A stretch of 64,000 nt of DNA from Geobacter sp. SVR (GCF_016865365.1 NZ_AP024469.1:2572501-2636500); one strand, 5' to 3'; shown: positions 35,292 through 43,914, numbered from the stretch's first letter. Made by a program: numbers and translations. Notes: generated by a model from the sequence alone, not told the origin.

Positions 35292-36158
35292 TCAGATGGC
35301 TGCGCCATCGGTGACCAATCCATTATCCAGGGCATGCAGACGATTGCCCCAGGCGCGTGCCCACTCCCGCAGCTGTTCGGGCCGCATCGGCTGCGGCAGC
35401 CCGTTGCCCCTGCGCCCGTTGCATTCGTCCACGATCTGGTTTGCCAGGCGGCGATAGAAGTAGGACTGGTTTGACAGGGGCGATGCCTCGATCACGGTCC
35501 TGCCGTGCAGTTCACACTGGCGGACGACCAGGGAACGCGGTATTGGCGCCAGCGTGCGGGTGTGTGTGTTCCGGGCGAAATCCGAGATAAAGGACTCCTC
35601 GAACGAGCAGGTGATGCTGTTGGGCAGCAGACCTCCCACAGGAACGGGGACATGAGAGTCCCGGAAGCGCTCCAACTGGACCAGAATATCGTTGACCGCA
35701 GCGAGCGACATAAAGTCAGCCGTTGTTACGGCAAAGATGCGTTTCACGGTGATCTTCTCGGCCAATGCGTGCAGGAAGCCGTCATGATCACCGGAAATAT
35801 CGTACAGCACGAAATCAGGCAGCAGTGCCGTAATCAGGCCATGTTCCAGCAGTTGGTCGAGCGCCAGGGCTGCCGCGGACTCCTTTTTAATCCGGGGCCG
35901 TCCGAATTCAATGCAAAAGGCCCCCTTGAAGCCGCGCGTGACAACGGAATCGAACGTGACACGGCCCGTTCCGGCATACTCGTCCCAGACCGTCGGAACC
36001 GGACAGCCCTTGTTGAGCATGCTGCAGGAATCGGCTTTCGGTCCGCAGCCGATCTGCAGAACACGGAAGCCGGCCTCAACAAGGGCTGCGGTTATATTGG
36101 AGGTCAAGGTCGAACTGCCGACACCACCTTTGCCATAGAGCACGATATGTTCAGTCAT
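35292..36158 (-). CDS. Degenerate NifH-like protein lacking cluster and P-loop residues
   Basis: 288 residues, aligned along its length with the NifH-like protein at 22092-22967. The P-loop is GKGGVGSST, so the lysine equal to NifH Lys15 is Ser15; switch I is GCGPKAD, with Gly for Asp39. Both [4Fe-4S] ligands are gone: the GVGCAGRG segment is GRPRIKKES, and the DVLGDVVCGG segment is DISGDHDGF. It should not bind the cluster and probably does not hydrolyse ATP normally. The reading frame is intact, so it may be a regulatory or assembly protein that docks like an Fe protein. Confidence 0.85.
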   Translation of the reverse strand: MTEHIVLYGKGGVGSSTLTSNITAALVEAGFRVLQIGCGPKADSCSMLNKGCPVPTVWDEYAGTGRVTFDSVVTRGFKGAFCIEFGRPRIKKESAAALALDQLLEHGLITALLPDFVLYDISGDHDGFLHALAEKITVKRIFAVTTADFMSLAAVNDILVQLERFRDSHVPVPVGGLLPNSITCSFEESFISDFARNTHTRTLAPIPRSLVVRQCELHGRTVIEASPLSNQSYFYRRLANQIVDECNGRRGNGLPQPMRPEQLREWARAWGNRLHALDNGLVTDGAAI

Positions 36159-36236
36159 GGTCGCCTCGTTCGCGTACGTGCTGCATACTTCCTCTCTCTG
36201 TCGCCGGGGATTCTGGCGACGTTCTTCAACAGCCTG

Positions 36237-37286
36237 TTAATGTGCCTTTATGTGCAGGTCTGCGTCGCCGCTCCTGAATTCCTTGTCCAGCTTCTTCCAC
36301 AGCCCTTCCTTGGGTTCGTTCCGGGCCAACGTGGCCAGGGCGTTGCCGTACAGGCGGACATTGATCCGGTTGTCGATCGATTCGTTGGAAGTGATATAGT
36401 CCGCCTTCTTCATGAACTCCCAGAACTGGAGTACCGATTTTCGGTGCGGATCCGGGCTGACCAGGAGGTGCCCGCCGTAGATATCCTTGTACAGGTCGGT
36501 CTTGTCGATCGGGACATACTTGGCCACCACGTCAACGGTACCGTTCTTGTCCTCCAGGTAGAACTTGTAGGCGCGCAGTAGGGCCACCAGGAACTTTTCC
36601 AGGTCGGCCTGGCGCTCCTTGATGGTGGAGGTCAGTGCCACCTGGCGGCAGCAGGTATGGGACTTGATCACGTCGCCGGAGTACTTGACCACCTTCAGGC
36701 CCTGCTTCTCAGCCAGGGTGAAATACGGGATCCAGACCAGGCCTGCGTCCAGCGATCCCTTCTTGACCGCCTCCAACACGGCTGCGGGCGAATCGAACTC
36801 CTTGATCGTCAGATCCTTCTTCCAGTCCACCCCCGCCTCGTGCAGCGCGGCGCGGAAGACCACGTCCCCGGTCGCCAACCGCACCGCCCCGATCGTGGCC
36901 CCCTTGAAGTTCTTCAGCTCCTTGAACCGTTCGGCCTTCTCCGGCTTGGCGATCAGGCCGTGCCCCTCACCCATCTGGCCGCCGAACACGGTGAAGTCGG
37001 CCCCCTTGGCGATAAAGGCCAGCGGCGCCGAAGTGCCGAAGGAGCCGATATCCAGCTTGCCCGTCTTGAGTGCCGTCAGCCCCTCACCCGAATTGGTGAA
37101 GCGCGCCAGTTCCACATCCAGCCCCTCCTGCTGAAAAAAGCCTTTTTCCTTGGCCACGAAATAGAGCAGGTGTCCCGAAGTCGGCAGGTAGCCCGCCTTC
37201 AGTTTCTTCAGGTCAGCCGCCTGGCTGACGGATACGCCCAGCGCCACAGCGATCAGGGCCAGTAGCATCGTTTTCCATCGCATCAT
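36237..37286 (-). CDS. Periplasmic substrate-binding protein (SsuA/TauA family)
   Basis: 349 residues, with a signal peptide ending VSQA. It is the closest relative here of the protein at 19282-20310: KAGYLPTSGHLLYFVAKEKGFFQQEGLDVEL and the same HTCCR Cys pair. ATG 37286 is preferred because AAGGAG lies six bases upstream, although ATG 37292 is possible. It has no transporter of its own in this unit and lies between the UroD-like and degenerate NifH genes. Confidence 0.87.
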   Translation of the reverse strand: MMRWKTMLLALIAVALGVSVSQAADLKKLKAGYLPTSGHLLYFVAKEKGFFQQEGLDVELARFTNSGEGLTALKTGKLDIGSFGTSAPLAFIAKGADFTVFGGQMGEGHGLIAKPEKAERFKELKNFKGATIGAVRLATGDVVFRAALHEAGVDWKKDLTIKEFDSPAAVLEAVKKGSLDAGLVWIPYFTLAEKQGLKVVKYSGDVIKSHTCCRQVALTSTIKERQADLEKFLVALLRAYKFYLEDKNGTVDVVAKYVPIDKTDLYKDIYGGHLLVSPDPHRKSVLQFWEFMKKADYITSNESIDNRINVRLYGNALATLARNEPKEGLWKKLDKEFRSGDADLHIKAH

Positions 37287-37320
37287 CTTCATCTCCTTGT
37301 TTGTAATGTAGTGTCTCTAC

Positions 37321-38385
37321 TCAAACTGTACCCGGATCGACACCCCAGCGGCCGTACTCCCGGGCGGCGGCCATCAGGGCATGGATGTTTTCCGGCGGCG
37401 TGTTGATCGGCAGGGCGCAGCCCATGCCGAGGATATAGCCCTTGGGATTGCCGACCCCCTTGGCGAGGCATTCGCGCACATTGGCGCGCACCGTCTCCGG
37501 TGTACCCATCACCATGCTGGCGGTCGGCCGGACATTGCCGACCAGCGCCACCCGATCGCCGACAACCGAGCGCGCCTCGGCCAGGTCGACCTCGTCATCC
37601 AGGCTCAGCACGCCGGCTCCGCTGTCGGCCATGTCCCACCAGATCCGCGAACTGTTGCCGCAGATATGCAGCGAGGGGGGCGCTCCCGCCACTTCGGCAA
37701 TGACTGCTATCAGTTCCTTCAGATACGGCAGGGCGAATTCCCGGAACTGCGCCGGGCTGATCAGCGTGCCGGAAGCGACCGGTTCGGCCAGACCGATGCG
37801 GGCACCCATACCGATAACCGCGCGGGCAAAGGGGATAATGCTGTCGGTGGCAAAGCGCAGCAGGCGGTGGATGAAGTCGGGATCGCGGCGCAGGTCGCGC
37901 AGGAAATGCTCGGTGCCCCTGATGTTGGCGGCCGTGGTAAAAGGACCGGCCGTGGTCAGCGACACCGGCACCTGATTGCCGACCTCCTTGAGTACGATCC
38001 CGGTCGCTTCCAGGAACAGCGGCAGGCGTCCGTCAGCCTGCGGGTCGGGAACGCTCAGCCGGTCCAGGTCGCGCTTCTCCTTGAGGGCATAGTCGATCAC
38101 ATAGGCGGTATTGTCGGGAAAAGCCAGGCGGCTGCCGACCGCCTCGGCAATGCCGGTCAACCCCGGCCCGATGTTGATCAGGTCCATGCCGTATTCGCGC
38201 CAGGCCTTGAGCTGTCCGGCGGCCAGCAGCGCTGCCGAAGTCTGGTATTCCCCCACCGTCACCCCGATCGTCCGCGCCGCATAGTCGCTCATCAGCAGCA
38301 AGACCGGGATACGGTCATAGGGCTGTCCGCTCAGCGCCGCGACCGTCCGTTCACGGGAGGTCATGGTCTCCTTGAAGGTGCTCAT
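37321..38385 (-). CDS. MtaA/UroD-family methyltransferase
   Basis: 354 residues, a uroporphyrinogen decarboxylase-fold protein with the zinc ligands of corrinoid-linked methyltransferases: HxC (LHICGNSSRIW) and a distal Cys (GMGCALP). Such enzymes move a methyl group between a corrinoid protein and a thiol or other acceptor. The conserved N-terminal residues of true UroD (heme synthesis) are absent. It overlaps the small gene upstream as ATGA; a second start (ATG after AAGGAGACC) lies seven codons in. Confidence 0.82.
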   Translation of the reverse strand: MSTFKETMTSRERTVAALSGQPYDRIPVLLLMSDYAARTIGVTVGEYQTSAALLAAGQLKAWREYGMDLINIGPGLTGIAEAVGSRLAFPDNTAYVIDYALKEKRDLDRLSVPDPQADGRLPLFLEATGIVLKEVGNQVPVSLTTAGPFTTAANIRGTEHFLRDLRRDPDFIHRLLRFATDSIIPFARAVIGMGARIGLAEPVASGTLISPAQFREFALPYLKELIAVIAEVAGAPPSLHICGNSSRIWWDMADSGAGVLSLDDEVDLAEARSVVGDRVALVGNVRPTASMVMGTPETVRANVRECLAKGVGNPKGYILGMGCALPINTPPENIHALMAAAREYGRWGVDPGTV

Positions 38386-38585
38386 GCCGCTGCGTCCACC
38401 TCGATTGATTCGATTTCATCGTGGACAAAAACACGGGTACGATAATACGCATCTGCTGCGGTTACCCGTGCCACGGGACTTCCGTACCAGACATGCAGTT
38501 CCGGCGTGCCGATCACCCGCATGATCTCGCTTCCTGCCACGACCAGACTTCCTTCCTTCAACAGCAAGGCCTTCTCTTTCCGCAT
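38382..38585 (-). CDS. Small protein coupled to the methyltransferase
   Basis: 67 residues from ATG 38585 (GGAGGTGGC upstream; the frame runs on to 38750 without a ribosome site). The sequence (MRKEKALLLKEGSLVVAGSEI...) reads as a small all-beta protein. No family is recognised. The four-base overlap with the methyltransferase gene suggests the two proteins act together. Confidence 0.65.
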   Translation of the reverse strand: MRKEKALLLKEGSLVVAGSEIMRVIGTPELHVWYGSPVARVTAADAYYRTRVFVHDEIESIEVDAAA

Positions 38586-38647
38586 GACGCCACCTCCTTC
38601 CCCAGTTGTTATCCCTGGTTGCCGGTTGTCGATCCGCCTCTTCCCTA

Positions 38648-38823
38648 CCTGAATCCGTGAAGCCTGGAAGCCGAAGCGAGCGTCATGCCGGGGCTCGATC
38701 GTCGCCGGCTCCGTTTCATGCCGGCATTGCGGCCTCATCGACGACGACATGCTTCTTATGCCGGAAATGCACGAGCAGAGGCATGGGTAGCGAGTGAAGG
38801 CTGGAAGGATTCACGGACTCAGG
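38648..38823. repeat. Long palindromic intergenic sequence
   Basis: CCTGAATCCGTGAAGCCTGG at one end is matched by the near-complement ending GGATTCACGGACTCAGG at the other, with further complementary segments inside. The 175-bp spacer can fold into a single extended hairpin. Confidence 0.6.
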
Positions 38824-38832
38824 GCATATTTC

Positions 38833-39033
38833 TCAGGCCCTCGCGCCGTTTTTCAACGGACCGCCAGGCGGACTGGTGCTGCCGGTATAGCGTTCCAGCG
38901 CGTGCCGCATGATGTCCGAAACATTGATTGCCTGCCGGTGCGCGATCTCCTGGAGTGTTCTGCGCTCCCCCTCGCTGACCCTCATCGAAATCACCTGTGA
39001 GCGGGGCTTCCTTGCTGCTTTTCCTTTTCCCAT
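38833..39033 (-). CDS. Ribbon-helix-helix regulator at the head of an operon
   Basis: 66 residues from ATG 39033 (AAGGGAGA upstream). After a basic tail, SQVISMRVSEGERRTLQEIAHRQAINVSDIMRHALERY is a typical CopG/Arc ribbon-helix-helix. It is preceded by two leader elements in tandem and heads the unit carrying the methyltransferase, binding protein and degenerate NifH. It may regulate this locus, for example at the shared AT boxes. Confidence 0.75.
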   Translation of the reverse strand: MGKGKAARKPRSQVISMRVSEGERRTLQEIAHRQAINVSDIMRHALERYTGSTSPPGGPLKNGARA

Positions 39034-39060
39034 ACGAATTCTCCCTTGATGTACCTGGCT

Positions 39061-39120
39061 AAAAAAACGAGGCCGGAAACCCCGTACGGGAAATCCGGCC
39101 TCCAGTGTCACTGGTCAGCC
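39061..39120 (-). promoter_or_regulatory. Leader/attenuator element 4 (proximal of a tandem pair)
   Basis: Minus strand: GGCTGACCAGTGACACTGG, then AGGCCGGATTTCCCG ... ACCCCGGCCTCG stem and a run of T ending 28 bases before the ribbon-helix-helix start. Confidence 0.78.
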
Positions 39121-39235
39121 ACCGTGGGTGCAAAGAGTCACCCCGGATCTGCCATCGCATTGCAACACACCATCGTATCTGAGCCAGTGCTGTTCAAAGT
39201 GTCCCGGGCAGGATCGCCACCCGTGGGCGCATCGT

Positions 39236-39288
39236 AAAAAAAAGAGGCCAAGGAAAAAACTCCTTGGCCTCCAGTGTGTCCGGTCAGC
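39236..39288 (-). promoter_or_regulatory. Leader/attenuator element 5 (distal of a tandem pair)
   Basis: Minus strand: GAGCTGACCGGACACACTGG, then AGGCCAAGGAGT ... CTTGGCCTC stem and a T-run. The small stem here is CCGG/CTGG, a G-T pair where other copies have A-T or G-C. Confidence 0.78.
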
Positions 39289-39320
39289 TCAACGGCAATC
39301 AGCGTAATCACGTTTTGGAT

Positions 39321-39385
39321 ACAATAAATGATTCCTGTGCCGCAGGTCAAGCAAAAAATACTTTATCTATAAATTTAATAGTTAA
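39321..39385 (-). promoter_or_regulatory. Promoter and AT box upstream of the tandem leaders
   Basis: Minus strand: TTGACC (39345-39350), 17-18-base spacer, TTATTG/TATTGT. The AT box upstream reads ATTAAATTTATAGATAAAG followed by TATTTTTTG. Confidence 0.65.
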
Positions 39386-39391
39386 TATTGA

Positions 39392-39916
39392 TCAGTTCTT
39401 GAAATAGGCATACCCTTCCCTGGTCTGCAGCCGGATGATTTCGTTCACCGCGCCCGGCACCACAACGGCCGCGGGTATCACGGCGTCGGCACCAAGCGTG
39501 CGGGCTTTGAGGGTATTGTTGCAGGCCTTGAAGGCAACACCCTTGTCCTTCAGGGCCTGCACCTGGTCGGCATAGGGTTTGCCATCGGAATCCACGGCCC
39601 CTTTCAGCATGAAATCCAGTCCCTCGCCGTAGCCCACCACTGCCACCTCGGCGGTTGGCTCGGCCTTGAGGTAGTTCGTGACATAGCGTAGAACAACGGG
39701 GACATCGTCATCATCATTGATCTGGAATACGACCTTGGGATGCCAGTTCGATGCGGCCGGATTGCCGGCTTTGGCGGCAGACGCGGGAGTCCGGTCCCCC
39801 GGACCGGCCTGTGAGGACGGCGCAGGGGTGTTGGCGGACTCGGCGGCAATGCCGGTGCCGGTCCCGACGATGAGCGAGATCCACAAAACCAGGGCAGTGA
39901 CTGTCGTTCTGTTCAT
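39392..39916 (-). CDS. Exported DsrE-family sulfur protein
   Basis: 174 residues from ATG 39916 (GTGGAGGAAG upstream), with a signal peptide ending GIAAES. After a Pro/Ala-rich linker, residues 60-174 form a DsrE/YchN-like domain (KVVFQINDDDDVPVVLRYVTNYLK ... AVVGYGEGLDFML) with a Cys at the usual persulfide place (FKACNNTL). It would handle sulfane sulfur outside the cytoplasm, perhaps with the exported rhodanese. It follows the hydrolase gene, separated by an intercistronic leader element. Confidence 0.83.
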   Translation of the reverse strand: MNRTTVTALVLWISLIVGTGTGIAAESANTPAPSSQAGPGDRTPASAAKAGNPAASNWHPKVVFQINDDDDVPVVLRYVTNYLKAEPTAEVAVVGYGEGLDFMLKGAVDSDGKPYADQVQALKDKGVAFKACNNTLKARTLGADAVIPAAVVVPGAVNEIIRLQTREGYAYFKN

Positions 39917-39994
39917 TTCGTCTTCCTCCACGGTCGATGATTTCCCTATAAGTATACCAGGGGTTGCAAAGCTTCCTTCTTCAGAGAACCTCAG

Positions 39995-40060
39995 AAAATA
40001 AAAAGGAGGCCAAGGTTGAGAGCGGCTGCTCTGCCTTGACCTCCAGTCTGTCTGGTCGGC
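39995..40060 (-). promoter_or_regulatory. Leader/attenuator element 6 (intercistronic)
   Basis: Minus strand: GGCCGACCAGACAGACTGG, then AGGTCAAGGCAGAG ... CCTTGGCCTCC and a T-run. It lies between the hydrolase and DsrE genes with no visible promoter. The intercistronic copies 1 and 6 share CCGACCAGACA, unlike the 5' leaders. Confidence 0.78.
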
Positions 40061-40076
40061 CGGTATAGTTCGGCTC

Positions 40077-40646
40077 TCAATCGATGAGCGTTTTCAGGAG
40101 CTCAAGGCCCTGTGGCCAACTCCCCAGGCCGCTCTCCGCATTGATATGCCCGGCCTCGCCGACGGTCAGGAAACGGCTGCCCCAGTCAGCGGCGCATTGG
40201 CTGTTGAATGCGACGCTTCCGAAGGGGTCGTTGGTGCTTGCCACTACAATGCTCGGAAAGGGCAAACGGGTACGGGGAAGCGGAGAGAATCCGGTTGCCT
40301 CCCGGGGAAAGACCGGACCGTCGGGATCAGCCGCCGCCACCAGCAGCGCGCCGCGGACAGTCCGTGCGGAAACGGCGGCCCAATGGGCCACCAGCAGACA
40401 GGCCATACTATGGGCGACCAGCACGGTATCCGGGCCGGCCTGTGCCACGGCATGTTCGAGTGATACGATCCAGTCGGAGCAGACCGGTCTGTGCCAGTCA
40501 TGCTGGTTGACGCGGATGAAAGAGGGGTCTGCCTTCTCCCAAAGGGTCTGCCAGTGCCGGGGGCCGGAACCTCCGAAACCTGGCAGAACAAGGATCTTGG
40601 GAGACCCGTTTATTGCAGGCGCTGCGATGATATCTGACGTAGTCAT
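40077..40646 (-). CDS. RBBP9/YdeN-family serine hydrolase
   Basis: 189 residues from ATG 40646 (AAAGGAAG upstream). The triad of this alpha/beta-hydrolase family is visible: Ser in AHSMACL, Asp in STNDPFG and His in EAGHINAESG. The oxyanion region is VLPGFGGSGPRHWQ. Its substrate is unknown; position in a sulfur unit would suit a thioester or ester. It follows the YHS-domain gene by 17 bases. Confidence 0.85.
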   Translation of the reverse strand: MTTSDIIAAPAINGSPKILVLPGFGGSGPRHWQTLWEKADPSFIRVNQHDWHRPVCSDWIVSLEHAVAQAGPDTVLVAHSMACLLVAHWAAVSARTVRGALLVAAADPDGPVFPREATGFSPLPRTRLPFPSIVVASTNDPFGSVAFNSQCAADWGSRFLTVGEAGHINAESGLGSWPQGLELLKTLID

Positions 40647-40663
40647 GGCTTCCTTTCTACGAT

Positions 40664-40885
40664 TCATGCGTTGGCCGATGGTTTCCTGTCATCGGGGCAC
40701 GACGTGCATTGCTGTCCGGTATCGGCTATGCAGGCTTTACAGCAGTAGCGCCGGGGCGTCTTTTGAAACCGGGACAGACAGGTTCTGCAGCAGAAATAGT
40801 AGAGTTTCCCCTGGTAGTTGATTACGGCCGCCTTTTGCCAATCCAGCGACTCGCCGCATACCGGATCCTGTACTATGTAGTGCAT
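40664..40885 (-). CDS. Small YHS-domain protein with extra cysteines
   Basis: 73 residues from ATG 40885 (AAAGGAGGA upstream). Residues 5-40 form a YHS/TRASH metal-binding domain (VQDPVCGESLDW ... YYFCCRTCLSRF), followed by a second Cys set (YCCKACIADTGQQCTSC). It probably binds a soft metal such as copper or zinc. It is the first gene of the unit led by leader element 7. Confidence 0.75.
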   Translation of the reverse strand: MHYIVQDPVCGESLDWQKAAVINYQGKLYYFCCRTCLSRFQKTPRRYCCKACIADTGQQCTSCPDDRKPSANA

Positions 40886-40960
40886 GAACAGTCCTCCTTT
40901 GTGCATGAGACAACATGTTGCTGCAGATAAAGAGAAGCTTGGAGCGTGAGCGTGGTGTTT

Positions 40961-41017
40961 AAAAAGCCAAGGCCGGATTCATGGCAACGAATCCGGCCTC
41001 CAGTCTCACTGGTCAGC
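40961..41017 (-). promoter_or_regulatory. Leader/attenuator element 7 (YHS-hydrolase-DsrE unit)
   Basis: Minus strand: GGCTGACCAGTGAGACTGG, then AGGCCGGATTCG ... GAATCCGGCCTTGG and a short T-run, about 75 bases before the YHS start codon. Confidence 0.78.
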
Positions 41018-41040
41018 CACCCTAGCCTAAGGGTGTAATC

Positions 41041-41110
41041 AATCTAGCACTCGAAAAATCTGATGTCAATCGTACAAATATATTTTATCTATCAATTTAA
41101 TATTTAATAC
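41041..41110 (-). promoter_or_regulatory. Promoter and AT box of the YHS unit
   Basis: Minus strand: TTGACA (41064-41069), 17-base spacer, TAGATT (41041-41046), the best promoter of the set. The AT box reads ATTAAATTGATAGATAAAA. Confidence 0.7.
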
Positions 41111-41180
41111 AATATCATCCAGGCGAACCATCAAGAAAACCAAGAGAATTATTAAAAAACAGGATTCAATACGAGTAAAC

Positions 41181-42824
41181 TTAAAACTTCATAGCCGCCA
41201 TGAAAGCCCGTTCAAACGTGGGATCGCCCGCCAAGTCGACCACTGTGACCCGCTCGACCACATCCTGGAGCTGCGGCCGCAGGCGATGGTCCAGGAGCAG
41301 CATTTCTCCTCCGCTGCGTGAGGTATTGCCGAGGAAAGCCACCTTCCCTTCCGCCTCGGGGGGCAGCAGTCCGATGCTGATCAGACTGCGCTCCCGCAGG
41401 TGGTAGCCGAACGAACCGGCAATTAACACTCGGTCCAGATCGCCGGGACCGAGGCCGGCGCGCTCCAGCAGCAGTTCGATCCCGGCCCGGATGGCCCCCT
41501 TGGACAATTGCACCTGACGCACATCCTTCTGACTGAACGCCACTCGTCGGCTCAGCCGAAAGACACTGCCGGCATCGGTCTTCTCGATCAGGTCGGCAAA
41601 CAGTGTGCCGCTGCCATTCAGCTTGCCACTGGGCAGGATCGCACCCTGCTCGACCAACACCGCCACCAGATCCATCAATCCGCTCCCGCAGATCCCGGCC
41701 GGCTCCACGGCGCCGATCACGCCCAGCTCAAGCTCGCCGTCAGGTGCGAGTTCCACGCGTTCTATGGCGCCAACGGCAGCCCGCATGCCGCAGGAGATGT
41801 TCATCCCCTCGAAGGCAGGGCCGGCCGCGGTGGCCGAGGCGAGCAGAACACCGTCCGCCGCCAGCGCCAGCTCGCCGTTCGTGCCGATGTCGATGAAAAG
41901 CGTGTTTCCGGGCAGGTCCGCCAGGCCGGAAGCGAGCATGCCGGCGCTGATGTCGGCCCCCACATAGGCCGAGATCACCGGGGGGAGGTAGACGATGCCG
42001 GCCGGAGCGATCGCCAGCCCGATGTCGGAGGCCCCGATATGGCAGCCGCCTCTGATGACCAGGGTAAAGGGGTGCCTGCCCAGCGGCGCCGGATCGATCC
42101 CGGCCGCCAGGTGCAGCATGCAGGTATTGCCGCTGAAGACCGCCTCGTAGATCCGATCAGCGGGGATTGTTGCTGCAGAGGCGGCCTCGGCGATAATTGC
42201 GTTCAATTCCCGGATCAACTCCCGGTGCAGCACCTCAAGACCGCCATCAGCGGCAAACCTGATTCTCGACAGAACATCCTGGGCATGCAGGCTCTGCGGA
42301 TTGAGACGGGAGGCGCCGGCCAGTTCGGCTCCGCTGTTCAGATCCACCACTGCGGCAACCAGCGTGGTTGTGCCGATATCGACGACCAGCCCGTACGTAG
42401 CTGTCGTGGTATCGCCCTGTTCGAAACCCAGCAACCGGTCGCCTGCCAGGACTGCCGTACGATCGGCTCCGGCATGATAATTCTTGGTGATGTACGGCAG
42501 CAAATCAACGTCCCCGGCCTGCCCGGCACACTGCACCTGCAGGCCGGTCTCCTCCCTCTGCACCGTTTCCACGGTTACGTCACCGAAGACATGGCTGTGA
42601 CAAGCCAGCACCATATCAGGACCCGCATCAACAGGGGCGTCGACATGCACCACCACATTGGCCAGGTCGTCGCCCGGCAGGCGCACCAGGCACTTGGCAC
42701 AGTGCCCCGCTCCGTTGCAGGGTGCCTCGATCAGGACACCTGCCTGACGGGCAGCCTCCAGAATCGTGGAGCCCTGCTCGATGGACGCAGATCTGTTGTC
42801 TGGCAAAAACCGTACGGTTACCAC
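41181..42824 (-). CDS. Reductive activator of corrinoid proteins (RACE, RamA-like family)
   Basis: 547 residues. The N-terminal ~90 residues are a plant-type [2Fe-2S] ferredoxin domain (Cys36, Cys42, Cys45 and Cys75), followed by the DUF4445/ASKHA ATPase region (LVVDIGTTTLVAAVVDL ... LFIDIGTNGELAL). Such proteins use ATP to reduce Co(II) corrinoid back to the active Co(I) form after accidental oxidation. The GTG start at 42824 shares one base with the stop of the upstream methyltransferase gene. Confidence 0.9.
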   Translation of the reverse strand: MVTVRFLPDNRSASIEQGSTILEAARQAGVLIEAPCNGAGHCAKCLVRLPGDDLANVVVHVDAPVDAGPDMVLACHSHVFGDVTVETVQREETGLQVQCAGQAGDVDLLPYITKNYHAGADRTAVLAGDRLLGFEQGDTTTATYGLVVDIGTTTLVAAVVDLNSGAELAGASRLNPQSLHAQDVLSRIRFAADGGLEVLHRELIRELNAIIAEAASAATIPADRIYEAVFSGNTCMLHLAAGIDPAPLGRHPFTLVIRGGCHIGASDIGLAIAPAGIVYLPPVISAYVGADISAGMLASGLADLPGNTLFIDIGTNGELALAADGVLLASATAAGPAFEGMNISCGMRAAVGAIERVELAPDGELELGVIGAVEPAGICGSGLMDLVAVLVEQGAILPSGKLNGSGTLFADLIEKTDAGSVFRLSRRVAFSQKDVRQVQLSKGAIRAGIELLLERAGLGPGDLDRVLIAGSFGYHLRERSLISIGLLPPEAEGKVAFLGNTSRSGGEMLLLDHRLRPQLQDVVERVTVVDLAGDPTFERAFMAAMKF

Positions 42825-43846
42825 TACTTCGCCCCTTCTTTCACAACGGATGTCATGGCCCTGATGGCCTCCAGCGAAGTGGAGGTGGAGAGGCCGCAGG
42901 CTGGCGAGATGATGTCGATGCCCTCCCTGACCAGGGTTTCTGTACGGCGGGCCACCTTTTCCGGGTCGCCGCTCTCCAGCAGAATCGTGCTCACATTGCC
43001 CATAGTGGTGAGCTGCGGGTACTCCTGCTTGAGCATCCTCAGGTTGACAAAGGCGTCGGTGCTGACGGCATCGGCGTGCAGCAGCGGGATGGAGGGCTTG
43101 ACCGCCTTCATCTCGCCGCAGATGTGCACCATGACCGGCACGCCGGCGGCGTGGATGCCGTCGATGACCTTGTTGAGGTATTTCACGGCATATTCATCGA
43201 ACATTTTAGGGCCGAGGATCTCACCGGTGGCGGTCGGGTCGCCGATACAGATGGCGGTGGCACCGCTCTCCACCAGCACGTGGGCAAAGCCGATCAGGAA
43301 ATCGCTGACATACTCCAGCACCCGGTGGGCCTGCTCCCGTTCCTTGCGCAGCTCCTTCAGAAACTGCATTGGATCGACCAGCGAGGCGGCAGTGCTGATC
43401 GGGCCGGTCAGGCTGCCGATCACCGGCTGATCCGGATGAAGGCGCGCCAGGCGCTCAGCCGCGCCAGCCACCTGTCCGATCCGCCCTTGGCCGAGCATGG
43501 CCTTGACATCCTTAAACACCACATCTCGGGTGCCGGCAAACGATTCCCGGGCGATCTTCGGTTCGCAGGCCAGGGAGCCGAAATCGATCTCGCTCCCCAG
43601 CACTTCGGCCTCCACGGTCATGCAGAAGGGAATGCCCAGGTTCTCGAAGCCGGTTTCGGCATGGATATCCCCTGCCAGCGCGGACATGCGTCCGGCCTGA
43701 AAGTGGGCCTCGGGCAAGGTGTTGCCGGTCCTGGTCATGACATCAACGATGGCTGCGTTCATCATGCCGCCGGTGCAGATCACCGGCGGACGGTCCACCT
43801 GTCTGCCGTTCAGGACGTTCAGCAGTCGCTCTTTCGGACTCAGCAT
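42824..43846 (-). CDS. MtaA/MtbA-type corrinoid methyltransferase
   Basis: 340 residues, the most MtaA-like of the three: zinc ligands HxC (VHICGEMKAV) and Cys (SPACGLSTS), with the NTLPEAHFQAGRMSALA block typical of methylcobamide:CoM methyltransferases. In an organism without coenzyme M the acceptor would be another thiol or tetrahydrofolate; the direction is unknown. It lies directly before the activator gene. An imperfect CGGAT repeat lies upstream. Confidence 0.87.
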   Translation of the reverse strand: MLSPKERLLNVLNGRQVDRPPVICTGGMMNAAIVDVMTRTGNTLPEAHFQAGRMSALAGDIHAETGFENLGIPFCMTVEAEVLGSEIDFGSLACEPKIARESFAGTRDVVFKDVKAMLGQGRIGQVAGAAERLARLHPDQPVIGSLTGPISTAASLVDPMQFLKELRKEREQAHRVLEYVSDFLIGFAHVLVESGATAICIGDPTATGEILGPKMFDEYAVKYLNKVIDGIHAAGVPVMVHICGEMKAVKPSIPLLHADAVSTDAFVNLRMLKQEYPQLTTMGNVSTILLESGDPEKVARRTETLVREGIDIISPACGLSTSTSLEAIRAMTSVVKEGAK

Positions 43847-43914
43847 CTGTGCACTCCATGTACTCCGGGAAGTAATTGAAACCAGTCATGATCAAAGGCA
43901 ATGACACGCGGATC

